Shown piece by piece: positions 1 through 9,423 of a DNA stretch of 64,000 bases. The DNA lies in contig CAJFEW010000009.1 in assembly GCA_904374805.1 (NCBI GenBank), positions 1 to 64,000 on the forward strand, in the 5' to 3' direction. The notes under the pieces were generated by a model that had not been told where the DNA came from, ran no database searches, and saw only the letters and a list, made by a program, of their open reading frames with translations. This stretch comes from an uncultured Neglectibacter sp. (GTDB taxonomy: Bacteria; Bacillota; Clostridia; Oscillospirales; Acutalibacteraceae). A program made the position numbers and the translations under genes. How positions within the stretch are numbered: the first letter of the stretch is position 1; every line of letters begins with the position of its first letter.

Positions 1-332
1 GGCAGGATGATCTTCTCCCCCCGCTTGGCCACGGACAAAATCATGGCCTGCACCGCCGAGGTGGTGCCCCCCACCATCAAAAAGGCGTGGGCGGCCCCAA
101 AGGCCTGGGCGGCCAGCTCCTCCGCCTCCCGGATGACGGAAACCGGGTGGCACAGGTTGTCCAGGGGCTTCATGGAGTTGACGTCCATCCCCACACATTT
201 TTGCCCCAAAAGCTGGGTCAGCTCCGGGTTGCCCCGGCCCCGTTTATGGCCGGGCACGTCAAAGGGAACCACCCGGCGTTTTTCAAATTCCTGCAGCGCC
301 TCGTAGATGGGAGCGCGCTCTTGTGAAAGCAT
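1..332 (-). CDS. Orn/Lys/Arg decarboxylase, N-terminal part (runs off window)
   Basis: This is a PLP-dependent basic amino acid decarboxylase of the SpeA/Cad family, which makes agmatine, cadaverine or putrescine. Only the first 110 codons are inside the window. The start is ATG at 330-332 behind an AAAGGGGGG ribosome-binding site. The N-terminus carries the family signature PFDVPGHKRG, then MDVNSMKPLDNLCHP and the cofactor-domain segment FLMVGGTTSAVQAM. It follows speD by 18 bp, so the two form a polyamine operon. The substrate (Arg, Lys or Orn) cannot be decided from this fragment. Confidence 0.88.
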   Translation of the reverse strand, partial: MLSQERAPIYEALQEFEKRRVVPFDVPGHKRGRGNPELTQLLGQKCVGMDVNSMKPLDNLCHPVSVIREAEELAAQAFGAAHAFLMVGGTTSAVQAMILSVAKRGEKIIL

Positions 333-350
333 CAAAATCCCCCCTTTTAT

Positions 351-1109
351 TTAAAAAATGTTCCTGCCGCTGAAAATCTCAATCATCTCCCGGCGCAGGT
401 TCTGCATGATCTCCAGCCGGGTTCGGGGCGGCAGTTCGTACACGTCGGTGTTGAACAGGTAGTTCTGCAGATCGATGTCCTTGACCATCATCTTGGTGTG
501 GAACAGATTGGCCTCGTACACATTGATGTCCACCGCGTCGTACCGCAGCAGGGTGTCCGGATCAATGTAGTTTTGAATGGAGGCGATCTCATGGTCTAAA
601 AACAGCTTTTTCCCGTCCAGGTCCCGGGTGAAACCCCGCACCCGGTAGTCCATGGTGATGATGTCCGAGTCAAAGGAGCCGATGAGGTAGTCCAACGTGG
701 AGAGGGGGGTAATCTCCCCGCAGGTAGCCACGTCGATGTCCACCCGGAAGGTGGCCAAAAACGTCTCCGGATGGTACTCCGGATAGGTGTGCACCGTCAC
801 GTGGCTTTTGTCCAAATGGGCCAGCTGGGTCTCCCCTGCCGGAACCATAGACCCCTCTGCAATGAGAATGGTCACCGAGGCCCCCTGGGGATCGTAGTCC
901 TGCCGGGCAATGTTCAGCACCTTGGCGCCGATCATGTCCGTCAAGGTGGTCAAAATATTGGTCAAGCGCTCCGAGTTGTACTGCTCGTCAATGTAGGCAA
1001 TATAGTCCCGCTGCTCTCGGGGCGTCTTCGCATAGCACACGTCGTAAATGTTAAAGCTCAACGCTTTGGTCAGATTGTTGAAGCCGTAGAGTTTCAGTTT
1101 TTCTCCCAT
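351..1109 (-). CDS. speD: S-adenosylmethionine decarboxylase proenzyme
   Basis: SpeD decarboxylates S-adenosylmethionine to supply the aminopropyl donor for spermidine synthesis. The 252-aa product is close to the 264 aa of E. coli SpeD. The self-processing motif [11 protein letters not shown] is present; the serine at about residue 102 should become the pyruvoyl group. The start is the ATG giving [12 protein letters not shown], behind AAAAGGGG; a longer frame to 1169 would run into the terminator hairpin at 1150-1172 and is rejected. It heads a polyamine operon with the decarboxylase at 1-332. Its promoter may be read-through from the RNA locus just upstream. Confidence 0.93.
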   Translation of the reverse strand: MGEKLKLYGFNNLTKALSFNIYDVCYAKTPREQRDYIAYIDEQYNSERLTNILTTLTDMIGAKVLNIARQDYDPQGASVTILIAEGSMVPAGETQLAHLDKSHVTVHTYPEYHPETFLATFRVDIDVATCGEITPLSTLDYLIGSFDSDIITMDYRVRGFTRDLDGKKLFLDHEIASIQNYIDPDTLLRYDAVDINVYEANLFHTKMMVKDIDLQNYLFNTDVYELPPRTRLEIMQNLRREMIEIFSGRNIF

Positions 1110-1143
1110 ACCCCAAACCCCTTTTCCGAAAATGCAAGAAGTT

Positions 1144-1172
1144 AAAAAAGCGGTGCGCTCAAAGCGCACCGC
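1144..1172 (-). terminator. intrinsic terminator between the structured RNA and speD
   Basis: A perfect 10-bp GC-rich stem (GCGGTGCGCT / AGCGCACCGC) with a 3-nt loop is followed on the minus strand by six Ts. It lies 35 bp before the speD start. Confidence 0.9.
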
Positions 1173-1523
1173 CTGTAAAGTCCATGGTTTTCAGAAAGCG
1201 TCCGGGAACAGCCCCTCTGCCTGCCCAAGCAAGGCGCACTACGGGTGCGTTTCTGGTCTCCCGTGCAAATAACTCACTTTACCCACGCTTATTGACCTTT
1301 TACAAGTTGATGCGCGAAACGCGCTGGTTATAAAGTGACCAACTTATAAAATTGAGCTTTTCGACGAAAAGGGTGCCGCTTTCCCGCTGCAGCTGCGCAC
1401 CGTTGGAACAGGCAGCGTGCGGACACATCGTCCTTCGGCAGTTGACCCGGCTGTCCGTATGGCCTTAACCCAGCGCGCTGGGTGGTCAGAGAAGTATTTG
1501 CATGGAGCACAGGGTCCCATGAC
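1144..1523 (-). ncRNA. unassigned structured RNA (about 380 nt) upstream of speD
   Basis: A consensus promoter (1530-1558) starts transcription near 1523, and a perfect 10-bp hairpin followed by six Ts (1144-1172) ends it. Between them there is no convincing reading frame but strong RNA structure: the 5' end (1517-1523) pairs with 1180-1187; GCGCG/CGCGC closes a hairpin at 1312-1324; AAGTTG 1340-1345 pairs with 1304-1309; and TCACTTTA 1331-1338 can pair with TAAAGTGA 1274-1281 to form a pseudoknot. A palindromic ACCCAGC/GCTGGGT hairpin lies near the 5' end. I looked for RNase P, tmRNA, SRP, 6S and SAM-riboswitch core motifs and did not find them. It could be a free RNA or a speD attenuator. 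Confidence 0.6.
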
Positions 1524-1529
1524 AAGTTA

Positions 1530-1558
1530 AGTATATCGGGAAAAAGCCCCGTTGTCAA
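1530..1558 (-). promoter_or_regulatory. strong sigma-A promoter for the structured RNA
   Basis: TTGACA (1553-1558) and TATACT (1530-1535) are separated by 17 bp. This is one of the best consensus promoters in the window. Confidence 0.85.
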
Positions 1559-1627
1559 GCCATAGATTTCTCCCCAGGCCTGTTCTTTCCCCTTCCAATC
1601 GGCTTTTCAAAAGAGGTGTCCGTTTTT

Positions 1628-2748
1628 TCAGACTGTGTCCTCCTGAGGCCGGTTCGCCTCCCCTGTGAAGCGCACCGGCACCCCGTTGACCTCTACGCCG
1701 CCCTCCGCTCGGATGAGGATATACCCCACCCCGTCGATGATGCGGGTCTCCACCAGGTCTCCCCGTTCGGGGGGCACTTGGATCTTCACGTCCGGGGTGC
1801 GCACCTCCAGCTTGCGCTTGTCCACCAGGTTCTGGGGGGACAGCCGGGCGTTGGCCCCAAACTCCTCCTGAAACCGCTGGGCAAAGGCCTCCCGGTGTTC
1901 TTCCTCTACCCCGCTGCTGGAGAGCACCTGCTCCAGGGCCCCTTTGGAGAGTACCAAAGGCTCCGGGTTCTTTTCCTCCTTGTGCTCCCGCATTAAGTTC
2001 ACCAGCTGCCCCTGCACCGATTGGACCACATCCAGACTGCAATCCTCCCCCAAGGTCTCCGTCAGCAGGTTTTGAAAGGTCTCCCGCTGGGTGTCCGCCG
2101 GCAGAGGCAGCTCCTGGCGGAACAAAGCGTCCACCAGCTCTTGGTGGCTTTCGGCGGTGTTCTTGGTGTAGTACAGGGTTTCGTACAGGTTGGCGCACCG
2201 GTCGTCAAAGGCGGGGAACAGGAACCCAGGTTCTCCGGCACCCGGTAACTGAGCACCGGCTTGGTTTCCTTCACCGGGCACAGGCTGCACAAGATGTAGG
2301 AATACACCGTTTCCGAGGCGTCTTCCAAGGTGCCTCCGTCCTTGCCCCGGTAGGGCACATCGTAGGAGTCGTAGGCCAGCAGGATCAAATACCCCATATC
2401 CTCCAGCCGGAAGCTTTGGGCCACTGCCTGGAAAAAGGCCTCCAAAGACTCTTCGTCTTTCAGCTCCGAGTCCCGCAAAGCCATCAGCAGCTTGTGTTCC
2501 GGGCTGTCCACCACCTGGGCTGTGGAGAAGGACACCCCGATCAAGTTTCTGCCCAAGCTGCCGGAAAGGGACTTGCGCAGCAGGTTCAGCAGGTTCTCCC
2601 CCTCCTCCTGGGGCATCAGCGCCAGGGACTGGTCAAACCGGGAAACCACCTCTCCTTGGGGGCTGACGTAACAGCCCCGCACATGGTTGACGCTGCTCTT
2701 CTCCGGCCGGAAGCGCCGCCGCAGCTCTGCCACTTCTTTTTCATTCAT
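1628..2748 (-). pseudogene. DUF4317 family protein, interrupted by a frameshift
   Basis: The N-terminal frame starts MNEKEVAELRRRFRPEKSS, which I recognise as the start of DUF4317 proteins (Firmicutes, function unknown, about 380-400 aa). It reads well to SYRVPENLG near 2228. The sensible sequence then continues in another frame (GFLFPAFDDRCANLYETLYY) to the stop at 1628. The joint falls in a run of three Cs (2225-2227); one extra base there would restore a single protein of about 373 aa. Both halves look intact, so a sequencing or assembly indel is as likely as true decay. Confidence 0.8.
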
Positions 2749-2812
2749 GGGAAAAGCCCTCCTTTTTGCACAGGATGCTTCCCATTATACCCCAGCCCGG
2801 CCTTTGGCGCAA

Positions 2813-2851
2813 GAAAAAGGAGCGCTGCAAACCGAATCGTTTCCAGCGCCC
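2813..2851 (-). terminator. intrinsic terminator after the 67-aa membrane protein
   Basis: On the minus strand a hairpin (GGCGCTGGAAAC paired with GTTTGCAGCGCTCC) is followed by TTTTTC. Confidence 0.7.
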
Positions 2852-2896
2852 CTCTCTGGGGACCTTTGGGCCCGCCGCCGCAGCCCGGCTGCGGGG

Positions 2897-3100
2897 TCAC
2901 TTTTTCAACTTGGAAAGGATCACCCCGGTGCAAACCACCAGGACAAGACAGAGGTACAGTCCCAGGCCAAACAGGGTGGCGCTCTCCCGGGAAAAGCCGT
3001 TCATCCACGTCCCAAACAGGGCGGCCACTACGGCTCCCAGCACCGCCACCCCCACACCGGCCACCAGGGACCACAGAATGGTTTTAACAGAAGGTTTCAT
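2897..3100 (-). CDS. small two-helix membrane protein
   Basis: The 67-aa product starts MKPSVKTILWSLVAGVGVAV and has two hydrophobic segments (about residues 7-31 and 41-62) joined by a short polar loop, ending in LSKLKK. The start follows GGGGGAGAA and a terminator follows the stop. I do not recognise a family. Its separate terminator suggests it is transcribed apart from the DUF4317 gene downstream. It is probably a real short integral membrane protein; the function is unknown. Confidence 0.65.
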   Translation of the reverse strand: MKPSVKTILWSLVAGVGVAVLGAVVAALFGTWMNGFSRESATLFGLGLYLCLVLVVCTGVILSKLKK

Positions 3101-3170
3101 GGCAGTTCTCCCCCTTTTGGGATCTAGTTTATCAAACCACAGGCGTTATTGCAAGGCTTCCCCGGCGGCC

Positions 3171-4727
3171 TTACCGGGCGATGTACCGGCCAAAGCCCTC
3201 CTGGTCCGCCGGGTCGGGGGACACGCACTCCCCGGCAGCGCCGGCGAAGACTTTCTTCTCCAGGTAATCCGCCAGGCTCTCCCCCTCCGCCCGGGTTTTC
3301 CGGTAGGAGGCCAGCAGCGCCATGCCCCAGGGGCCGCCCTCTCCGGCGGTCTCCATGACGGCCACCGGCACGCCCAGGGCCCCTGCCAGCAGGCGCTGGC
3401 CCACACCCTTGGTCTTAAACAACCCGCCGTGGCCGTACAAGGTGTCCAGCTGCACCTGCTCCTTGCCGAACAGGATGTCCACCATTCCCACGCGCAGGGC
3501 GGCCATGGCCCCATAGATCTGGGCCCGCATAAAGTTCGCCAGCGTCAAGGGCGCGTCCGGCCGCCGGAAGAACAGGGGCCGCCCCTTCTCCAGGCCTGTC
3601 ACCGGTTCCCCAGAGTAACAGTTGTAGCTCAGCAGGCTTCCGCAGTCCGGATCCCCTTCCAACGCTTTTTGATACAGCAGCTCATAGAGCTTAGATTTTT
3701 CCAAGGGAGTTCCGGCCGCCTCCAGCACTTGTCCAAACAGCTTGACCCAGGCGTCCAGATCCGAGGTGCAGGTGTTCACATGGACCATGGCCACCGGCTT
3801 GCCGTCGGGCGTGGTGACCAGATCAATCTCCGGGTACACCTGGGACAGGGGCTTTTCCAGCACCGCCATGGCAAACACCGAGGTGCCTGCAGACACATTG
3901 CCCGTCCTCTCCCGGACCGAGTTGGTGGCGACCATGCCTGTGCCTGCGTCCCCTTCCGGGGGGCACAGGGGCGCGCCAGGTTCCAGGGTGCCTGTGGGAT
4001 CCAGCAGCCGGGCGCCCTCCGGAGTCAGGACGCCTGCCTCCGCCCCAGCGGGCAGCACCTGGGGCAGCACGTCCCGCAGCCGCCAGGCATAGCCCCGTTC
4101 CGCCACCAGGCGGTCAAACGTTTCCACCATGTCCTGGCGGAAGTCGCAGGCACCGCTGTCCACGGGAAACATGCCTGAGGCCTCCCCCACGCCCAGCACC
4201 CGCCGGCCTGTAAGCTTCCAGTGGACGTAGCCGGCCAAGGTGGTCAAATAGTCCAGCTGGGCCACGTGGGGCTCTTTCCGGCCCATGGCACGCCACAGAT
4301 GGGCAATGCTCCACCGCTGGGGAATGTTGAACCCAAACAGCTGGGTCAGCTCCTGAGACTCTTTTTCCGTGATGGTATTGCGCCAGGTGCGGAAAGCGCA
4401 CAGCTGGTTTCCCTCCCGGTCAAAGGGCAGATAGCCGTGCATCATCGCGGAAAAACCCAGGGCGCCCAGCCGCCGCAGGGGCTCCCCACACTGCTGCTGC
4501 ACCTGCCGGGCCAGCTCTCCGTAGGCTTGCTGCATCCCCTTCCAGGCCTCTTCCAGAGAATAGGTCCACACCCCGTCCTCCAGACGGTTCTCCCAATCCC
4601 ATGCCCCAGACGCCAGGGGGGCATGGTCCGGCCCCACCAGCACAGCCTTAATGCGGGTGGACCCCAACTCCAGACCCAACACAGTTTCTCCCTCCCGGAC
4701 AGCCCGGGCCATTTCTTCACGGTTCAT
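3171..4727 (-). CDS. FGGY-family carbohydrate kinase
   Basis: A 518-aa sugar kinase of the ribulokinase/xylulokinase type, transferring phosphate from ATP to a pentose or related sugar. The N-terminal nucleotide-binding motif is [13 protein letters not shown]; the substrate domain has [13 protein letters not shown], and the C-terminal half has [13 protein letters not shown] and [14 protein letters not shown]. Length fits the family. The start chosen is [10 protein letters not shown] at 4727, about 11 bp after GGAGGG; the frame extends 30 codons further but without a better site. There is no sugar transporter or isomerase next to it, so the substrate cannot be inferred from context. Confidence 0.85.
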   Translation of the reverse strand: MNREEMARAVREGETVLGLELGSTRIKAVLVGPDHAPLASGAWDWENRLEDGVWTYSLEEAWKGMQQAYGELARQVQQQCGEPLRRLGALGFSAMMHGYLPFDREGNQLCAFRTWRNTITEKESQELTQLFGFNIPQRWSIAHLWRAMGRKEPHVAQLDYLTTLAGYVHWKLTGRRVLGVGEASGMFPVDSGACDFRQDMVETFDRLVAERGYAWRLRDVLPQVLPAGAEAGVLTPEGARLLDPTGTLEPGAPLCPPEGDAGTGMVATNSVRERTGNVSAGTSVFAMAVLEKPLSQVYPEIDLVTTPDGKPVAMVHVNTCTSDLDAWVKLFGQVLEAAGTPLEKSKLYELLYQKALEGDPDCGSLLSYNCYSGEPVTGLEKGRPLFFRRPDAPLTLANFMRAQIYGAMAALRVGMVDILFGKEQVQLDTLYGHGGLFKTKGVGQRLLAGALGVPVAVMETAGEGGPWGMALLASYRKTRAEGESLADYLEKKVFAGAAGECVSPDPADQEGFGRYIAR

Positions 4728-4860
4728 TGCGCCAACTCCCTCCTTAGGTTGTATGGAAAATCGGGGGCAAAGCCTTCCCTTTGCCCTCCCGTTCTTGCCT
4801 ATAGAGTATTGTAACACACCGGCTTTGTATTTGCACGGATTTCTCTTTTTGAAATGGCAG

Positions 4861-4889
4861 TTGTGACAGAGAAAAAAATCTGGTATAAT
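4861..4889 (+). promoter_or_regulatory. promoter for the UPF0371 gene
   Basis: TTGTGA (4861-4866), a 17-bp spacer and a perfect TATAAT (4884-4889) lie about 115 bp upstream of the gene starting at 5005. Confidence 0.7.
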
Positions 4890-5004
4890 ATCTGGCAGAA
4901 GAGAGACCAGGCGAAACGAGGGCAGGCGCGGCGCGTCTGCTTTTTTCCGGTGGGCGGAACGCTTCGCCGCATTTTGATTTCACGGAAACGGGGGAACATG
5001 CGGA

Positions 5005-6492
5005 ATGGGGAACACCATAGGTTTTGACAACGAAAAATACCTGCAGCTGCAATCGGAGAAAATCCGGGAGCGCATCGCGCAGTTTGGAGGCAAGCTCTAC
5101 TTGGAGTTTGGAGGCAAGCTGTTCGACGACTATCACGCCTCCCGGGTGCTGCCGGGCTTTAAGCCGGACAGCAAAGTGAACATGCTTCTGCAGTTGAAAG
5201 ACCAGGCGGAAATCCTGCTGGTAATCAGCGCCCCGGACATTGCCAAGAATAAAGTCCGGGGGGATTTGGGCATCACCTACGACGCGGATGTGCTCCGGCT
5301 GATCGACGCCTTCCGGGGCATTGGGCTCTATGTGGGCAGCGTGGTGCTCACCCAGTTTGAGGGCCAGCCCGCCGCAGAGGCCTTTCAAAAGCGGCTGGAG
5401 TCCCTGGGGGTGAAGGTGTTCCGCCACTACACCATTCCCGGCTATCCCTCCAACATCCCCCTGATCGTCAGCGACCAGGGCTTTGGGAAAAACGACTACG
5501 TGGAGACCAGCCGCAGCCTGGTGGTGGTCACCGCCCCGGGACCGGGCAGCGGCAAAATGGCCACCTGCCTCTCCCAGCTGTACCACGAAAACAAGCGGGG
5601 CATCCGGGCGGGCTACGCCAAATTTGAGACCTTCCCCATTTGGAACCTGGCCCTGACCCATCCGGTGAACCTGGCCTATGAGGCTGCCACCGCCGACTTA
5701 AACGACGTGAATATGATCGATCCCTTCCACCTGGAGGCCTATGGGGAAACCGCCGTCAACTACAACCGGGACGTGGAGGTGTTCCCGGTGCTCAACGCCA
5801 TGCTGGAAAAAATTGCCGGGGAGTCCCCCTATAAATCCCCCACGGATATGGGCGTGAACATGGCCGGTTTCTGCATTGTGGACGACGAAGCCTGCTGCGC
5901 CGCCTCCCGGCAGGAGATCATCCGCCGGTACTACAGCTCCCTGTGCGGCCTGCGCCAGGGCAAACTGGCGGAAGAGGAGGTGCGCAAGGTGGAGCTGCTC
6001 ATGAGCAAAGCCGGCGTCACCCTGGAGGACCGCCCTGTGGTGGCCCCGGTCCGCCGCTTGGCGGAGGAGACCGGCCTGCCTGCCGCCGCCATTCAGCTGC
6101 CTGACGGCCGGGTGGTCACCGGAAAGACCTCCACGCTGCTGGGGGCCTCTTCCGCCGCTCTGCTCAACGCCCTGAAAGCCCTGGGAGGCATTCACGACGC
6201 CATCCACCTGATCTCCCCCATTGTCATTGAACCCATTCAAAAGCTGAAAACCACCCATCTGGGCAGCGTCAATCCCCTGCTCCACACGGATGAAATTCTC
6301 CTGGCCCTGTCCATCTGTGCAGCCACCAACCCCACCGCCGAACTGGCCCTGCGCCAGCTGCCCAAGCTGCGCCACTGCGAGGCCCACTCCTCGGTGATTC
6401 TCTCCCACGTGGACGAGGACACGTTCCGCCGGTTAGGGCTCAACCTGACCTGCGAACCCCAGTACCAGACCAACAAGCTCTACCACAAGTGA
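5005..6492 (+). CDS. UPF0371 / DUF1846 family protein
   Basis: The 495-aa product matches DUF1846 (UPF0371) over its length, a conserved bacterial family without an agreed function. It begins [20 protein letters not shown], and the segments [20 protein letters not shown] (about residues 178-197, resembling a nucleotide-binding loop) and [16 protein letters not shown] are recognisable. It stands alone between its own promoter and a bidirectional terminator, and is one of the few plus-strand genes here. An upstream ATG at 4998 is out of frame. I infer a cytosolic enzyme, possibly nucleotide-dependent. Confidence 0.88.
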   Translation: MGNTIGFDNEKYLQLQSEKIRERIAQFGGKLYLEFGGKLFDDYHASRVLPGFKPDSKVNMLLQLKDQAEILLVISAPDIAKNKVRGDLGITYDADVLRLIDAFRGIGLYVGSVVLTQFEGQPAAEAFQKRLESLGVKVFRHYTIPGYPSNIPLIVSDQGFGKNDYVETSRSLVVVTAPGPGSGKMATCLSQLYHENKRGIRAGYAKFETFPIWNLALTHPVNLAYEAATADLNDVNMIDPFHLEAYGETAVNYNRDVEVFPVLNAMLEKIAGESPYKSPTDMGVNMAGFCIVDDEACCAASRQEIIRRYYSSLCGLRQGKLAEEEVRKVELLMSKAGVTLEDRPVVAPVRRLAEETGLPAAAIQLPDGRVVTGKTSTLLGASSAALLNALKALGGIHDAIHLISPIVIEPIQKLKTTHLGSVNPLLHTDEILLALSICAATNPTAELALRQLPKLRHCEAHSSVILSHVDEDTFRRLGLNLTCEPQYQTNKLYHK

Positions 6493-6497
6493 TCCAA

Positions 6498-6549
6498 CAA
6501 AAAAGGGCGTGCCGCGAAAGCAACTCCGCGACACACCCTTTTCTTTTTC
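6498..6549. terminator. bidirectional terminator
   Basis: An imperfect GC-rich hairpin (GGGCGTG.CGCG paired with CGCG..CACCC) is flanked by A6 on one side and TTTTCTTTTT on the other. It sits between the convergent UPF0371 gene and the small protein gene at 6554. Confidence 0.75.
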
Positions 6550-6553
6550 GCCG

Positions 6554-7076
6554 TCACATGCCGCACAGCTCCAGGAAAGGCTGGAAATACTCTTGGCTGC
6601 TGCGGTATTCCCTGTTTCCCAGGTACATGCCAGTACCCACGGTATGCAAGCACTCTATCCCTTTTTCAAATGGCCGCTTCGAAGAGAGGCGTAAAGTAAT
6701 CGTACCACAAGTTGGTGGAATAGATCACGTTGCCGTCTTGCTCCAGAACGCCCCAGGGATACATCTCTACGGTGAACTCTTCTTCTCCTTGGAAGGTCAC
6801 GTAAACCCCTTCGAAAAACCCATAGCCGTACTCGTTGCGATCGTTATAGCGGTAGCTATTGAAGCGCTCCACCACCGCTTCCACCGCAGCAGGGTCTGTC
6901 ACCGTGGTTCCCCCGCTACCCAGCGACTTCCTGAGCACCACCTGTTCCACCTTTGCCGGGTCAATGGAAAAGAGTTTCTCCCCCACCTGGGTGAAGTTCA
7001 TCCAAAGCACCGCCCCCAGAAGGACCAGGCACACCAGAGCTGCCGACAACAAGTTTCTCTTATCTTGCCGAAGCAT
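6554..7076 (-). pseudogene. unknown membrane-anchored protein, probably frameshifted near its end
   Basis: The main frame (6666-7076) gives 136 aa: a basic start, one transmembrane or signal segment (about residues 9-26) and a soluble domain. It stops at TGA after LFEAAI. In the next frame the sequence goes on sensibly as FEKGIECLHTVGTGMYLGN... to FQPFLELCGM, with a stop at 6554. A one-base indel near 6671-6675 would join them into about 170 aa. No family recognised. Either an assembly error or a recent lesion could explain it. Confidence 0.55.
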
Positions 7077-7163
7077 TCCTATTCGCCTCCTCTTTAAAAA
7101 ACACAGACCTTTTCCTCCTCTTTATAGTACCAGATTTTTCCACGAAAATAAACGATTTTTATT

Positions 7164-7215
7164 AAAAAAGCCGGAAGCTTCTCTGCATCTCCGCAGACAA
7201 AAGCTCCCGGCTTTC
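7164..7215 (-). terminator. terminator after ridA
   Basis: AAGCCGGGAGCTT pairs with AAGCTTCCGGCTT and is followed on the minus strand by a run of Ts. It closes the D-amino-acid operon. Confidence 0.8.
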
Positions 7216-7236
7216 TGCTGTTATTTTACGCCGTGC

Positions 7237-7701
7237 TCACTCCACCTCAAACAGGGCTTCGGTCTCCACAGGCATATTGCCGGGGAGCACGCTCATGCCG
7301 ATGGCGGAGCGGCTGGGAGTGCCGATTTCCTCGCCGAAAACCTTCATCAGCAGCTCGGTGCCGCCGTTGGCCACCTGGGGCTGGGCGTAAAAGTCCGGGG
7401 TAGAGGCCACAAAGCAAGTGACCTTCACCGCGTTTTTCACCTTGTCCAGGTCGCCGATCTCCCGCTTGAGCACCGCCAGCACGTTGAGCATGCACCCCTG
7501 GGCATAGGCGTAGCCCTGTTCCACGGTCACGTCCTCTCCCAGCTTGCCAGTGATGGCGCTGCCGTCGGTGGAGGGGCCGCAGCCGGACACGTAATAGAGC
7601 CCCTTGCCAAACTGTTTCACCGGGGCGTAAGCGCCGCCCTTGGCGGGGGGCTCCGGCAGGGTCAAACCCAGTTCTTGCAGTTTCTCTTCTACTTTGCTCA
7701 T
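7237..7701 (-). CDS. RidA family enamine/imine deaminase
   Basis: The 154-aa YjgF/YER057c/UK114 family protein would hydrolyse reactive enamines and imines such as 2-aminoacrylate released by PLP enzymes. The C-terminal signature SRSAIGMSVLPGNMPVETEA keeps the arginine and the LPG..VE pattern typical of active RidA proteins. It starts with ATG at 7701 after AAAGGATGAG. It is the last gene of an operon with a D-threonine-aldolase-type PLP enzyme and an N-acyl-D-amino-acid deacylase, which gives it an obvious detoxifying role. A second overlapping minus-strand frame here is a shadow. Confidence 0.88.
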   Translation of the reverse strand: MSKVEEKLQELGLTLPEPPAKGGAYAPVKQFGKGLYYVSGCGPSTDGSAITGKLGEDVTVEQGYAYAQGCMLNVLAVLKREIGDLDKVKNAVKVTCFVASTPDFYAQPQVANGGTELLMKVFGEEIGTPSRSAIGMSVLPGNMPVETEALFEVE

Positions 7702-7848
7702 ACAAACTCATCCTTTCTTTTGCACAGCTACACAGTATGATAAAAATGGACTATGAGGAACCCGCGCACGCAGAGAGGTCCCCTCCCTTTTGGGAGAAGA
7801 CCGGGGCTTCCTGCAGAAAGAACCCAGGCATGCGGGGAACTTTCGGAT

Positions 7849-9423
7849 TCATGACCGGGAGACCACCTGGCCCGGCAGTTGCTCCGGTTCCCGGCCGTTT
7901 ACAAACACCTTCCACAGGCCGGCGGAGAGCTGCTTGGGCTCGGAGAACGTGGCCCGGTCCGTAAAGGAGGCTGGGTCAAACAGCAGCACATCCGCTTTTT
8001 TCCCAGGAGCCAGCACCCCCCGGTCCCCCAGCCCTAAGCGCCGGGCAGGCAGTGCGGTCATTTTCGCCACCGCCTCCTCCAAAGAGAGCAGTCCTTTTTC
8101 TCGGACATATTCCCGCAGGAACTTGGGGAAAGAACCGTACAGCCGGGGATGGGGCATGTCTCCGCCTCCATAGAGAGAGTCCGAAATTACGGACACATAG
8201 GGCAGGGTGAGCACCCGGTCCACATCGGCCGGATCCATGCTCATCAGGATCACGCCCACCCGGCTGCCGTTGTCCGCCAGCAGGCGGCAGAACAACTCCG
8301 CCTCGGAAAGGCCCTCCTGCCGGGCTGCCTGGGCAAAGGAGAGCCCGGACAACGGCCGGTCCCGCTCCTCGATCACCGAGCTGATCCGGATCCGGTCCCA
8401 TCCAATGGAATACACCATGTTGTCCCAATGGGGAAAGTCCTTCTGCACTTCCTGTTCCAGCAGGCGGCAGCCCCGCTCCGTGGTCAAAAAGCCCAGGGTG
8501 TCTCCGCCCGCCGCCTCTAACACGGTGGGCGGCACCAGAGAGAGAATGGTGGTGGATCCCGCCGGATAGGGGTAGGCGTCGGCGGTCACGTCTTGGCCCT
8601 GGGCCCGGGCCTGCTCCAGCACAGCAATGGCCCGCTCCAGCCCTGCGCCGAAGTTTTGCAGGCCGGTCACTTTGAAGTGGCTCACGTTCACCCCCACGCC
8701 GGCCCGCCGGCCAATCTCCACCACCTCTTGCACCGAAGCTGCCAGGGAGTTTCCCTCGCCCCGAATATGGCTGGTCAAATAGCCTCCATATTCCCCGGCC
8801 ACCCGGGCCAGGAAGGCGAAGTCCTCCAAAGTGCTGTAACACTCCGGGGTGTACATAATGCCGCAGGAGAGGCCCAGGGCCCCCGCCTCCATGGCGTCCC
8901 GCACATAGGCCTCCGCCTGAGTCCGGGAAGCCCGGTCAAAGGGCACGTCGCCAAATCCCTTGGAAGCGGTAGTCATGGCCCCTGTTGCCCCCAGCACCCC
9001 CAGATTCAGAGGGAATTTTCCCTTTTTCAAAGCCTCCATAAAATCGGACACCTTGGGGAAAAAGCTGTCGGGCGGGGCGTCCCCCAAACAGGGGGCTAAA
9101 AAGTCGTACAGTTCCTCCCGCAAGGCGGAGGTACAAGGGGCCGGAGCCAGGCCGCAGTTGCCCATCACCGCCGTGGTGATTCCCTGGGCCAGTTCCACCT
9201 TGCCAAAATCCGGATCGTACAGGGCCGCCAGGTCGCAGTGGCGGTGGGCGTCGATAAAGCCCGGACAGGCCACCCGGCCCTCCCCGTCGATCTCCTGGGC
9301 GTCCAGGTCACCCAACGGGGCGGAACTCACCTCCAGCAGGGCGTCCCCTTCCCACAGCAGCTCCCCCAAAAAGCTCGGGGAGCCGGTGCCGTCCACAATC
9401 CGCACATTTTTCACGTGGATCAT
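7849..9423 (-). CDS. N-acyl-D-amino-acid deacylase (D-aminoacylase), amidohydrolase family
   Basis: The 524-aa zinc amidohydrolase should release D-amino acids from N-acyl-D-amino acids. Metal and active-site positions are visible: IDAHRHCD near residue 65, MGNCG, TSHIRGEG, NVSHFKVTG and VISDS, in the order known for D-aminoacylases. The start is ATG at 9421-9423, overlapping the stop of the upstream D-threonine-aldolase-like gene as ATGA, so the two are translationally coupled. The longer frame to 9513 lies inside that upstream gene and is rejected. Acyl and side-chain specificity are not predictable. Confidence 0.9.
   Translation of the reverse strand: MIHVKNVRIVDGTGSPSFLGELLWEGDALLEVSSAPLGDLDAQEIDGEGRVACPGFIDAHRHCDLAALYDPDFGKVELAQGITTAVMGNCGLAPAPCTSALREELYDFLAPCLGDAPPDSFFPKVSDFMEALKKGKFPLNLGVLGATGAMTTASKGFGDVPFDRASRTQAEAYVRDAMEAGALGLSCGIMYTPECYSTLEDFAFLARVAGEYGGYLTSHIRGEGNSLAASVQEVVEIGRRAGVGVNVSHFKVTGLQNFGAGLERAIAVLEQARAQGQDVTADAYPYPAGSTTILSLVPPTVLEAAGGDTLGFLTTERGCRLLEQEVQKDFPHWDNMVYSIGWDRIRISSVIEERDRPLSGLSFAQAARQEGLSEAELFCRLLADNGSRVGVILMSMDPADVDRVLTLPYVSVISDSLYGGGDMPHPRLYGSFPKFLREYVREKGLLSLEEAVAKMTALPARRLGLGDRGVLAPGKKADVLLFDPASFTDRATFSEPKQLSAGLWKVFVNGREPEQLPGQVVSRS

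Noticed and set aside
1144..1523. RNase P RNA, tmRNA, SRP RNA, 6S RNA or SAM riboswitch
   Set aside because: Core motifs I looked for (for example GAGGAAAGTCC of RNase P, a tag peptide frame of tmRNA, the SRP GGAA-loop domain, S-box core) are absent on both strands.
1328..2198. Minus-strand frames of 76 and 223 codons near the structured RNA and the DUF4317 gene
   Set aside because: The first covers the promoter of the structured RNA. The second is a shadow of DUF4317 with arginine/glycine-rich composition.
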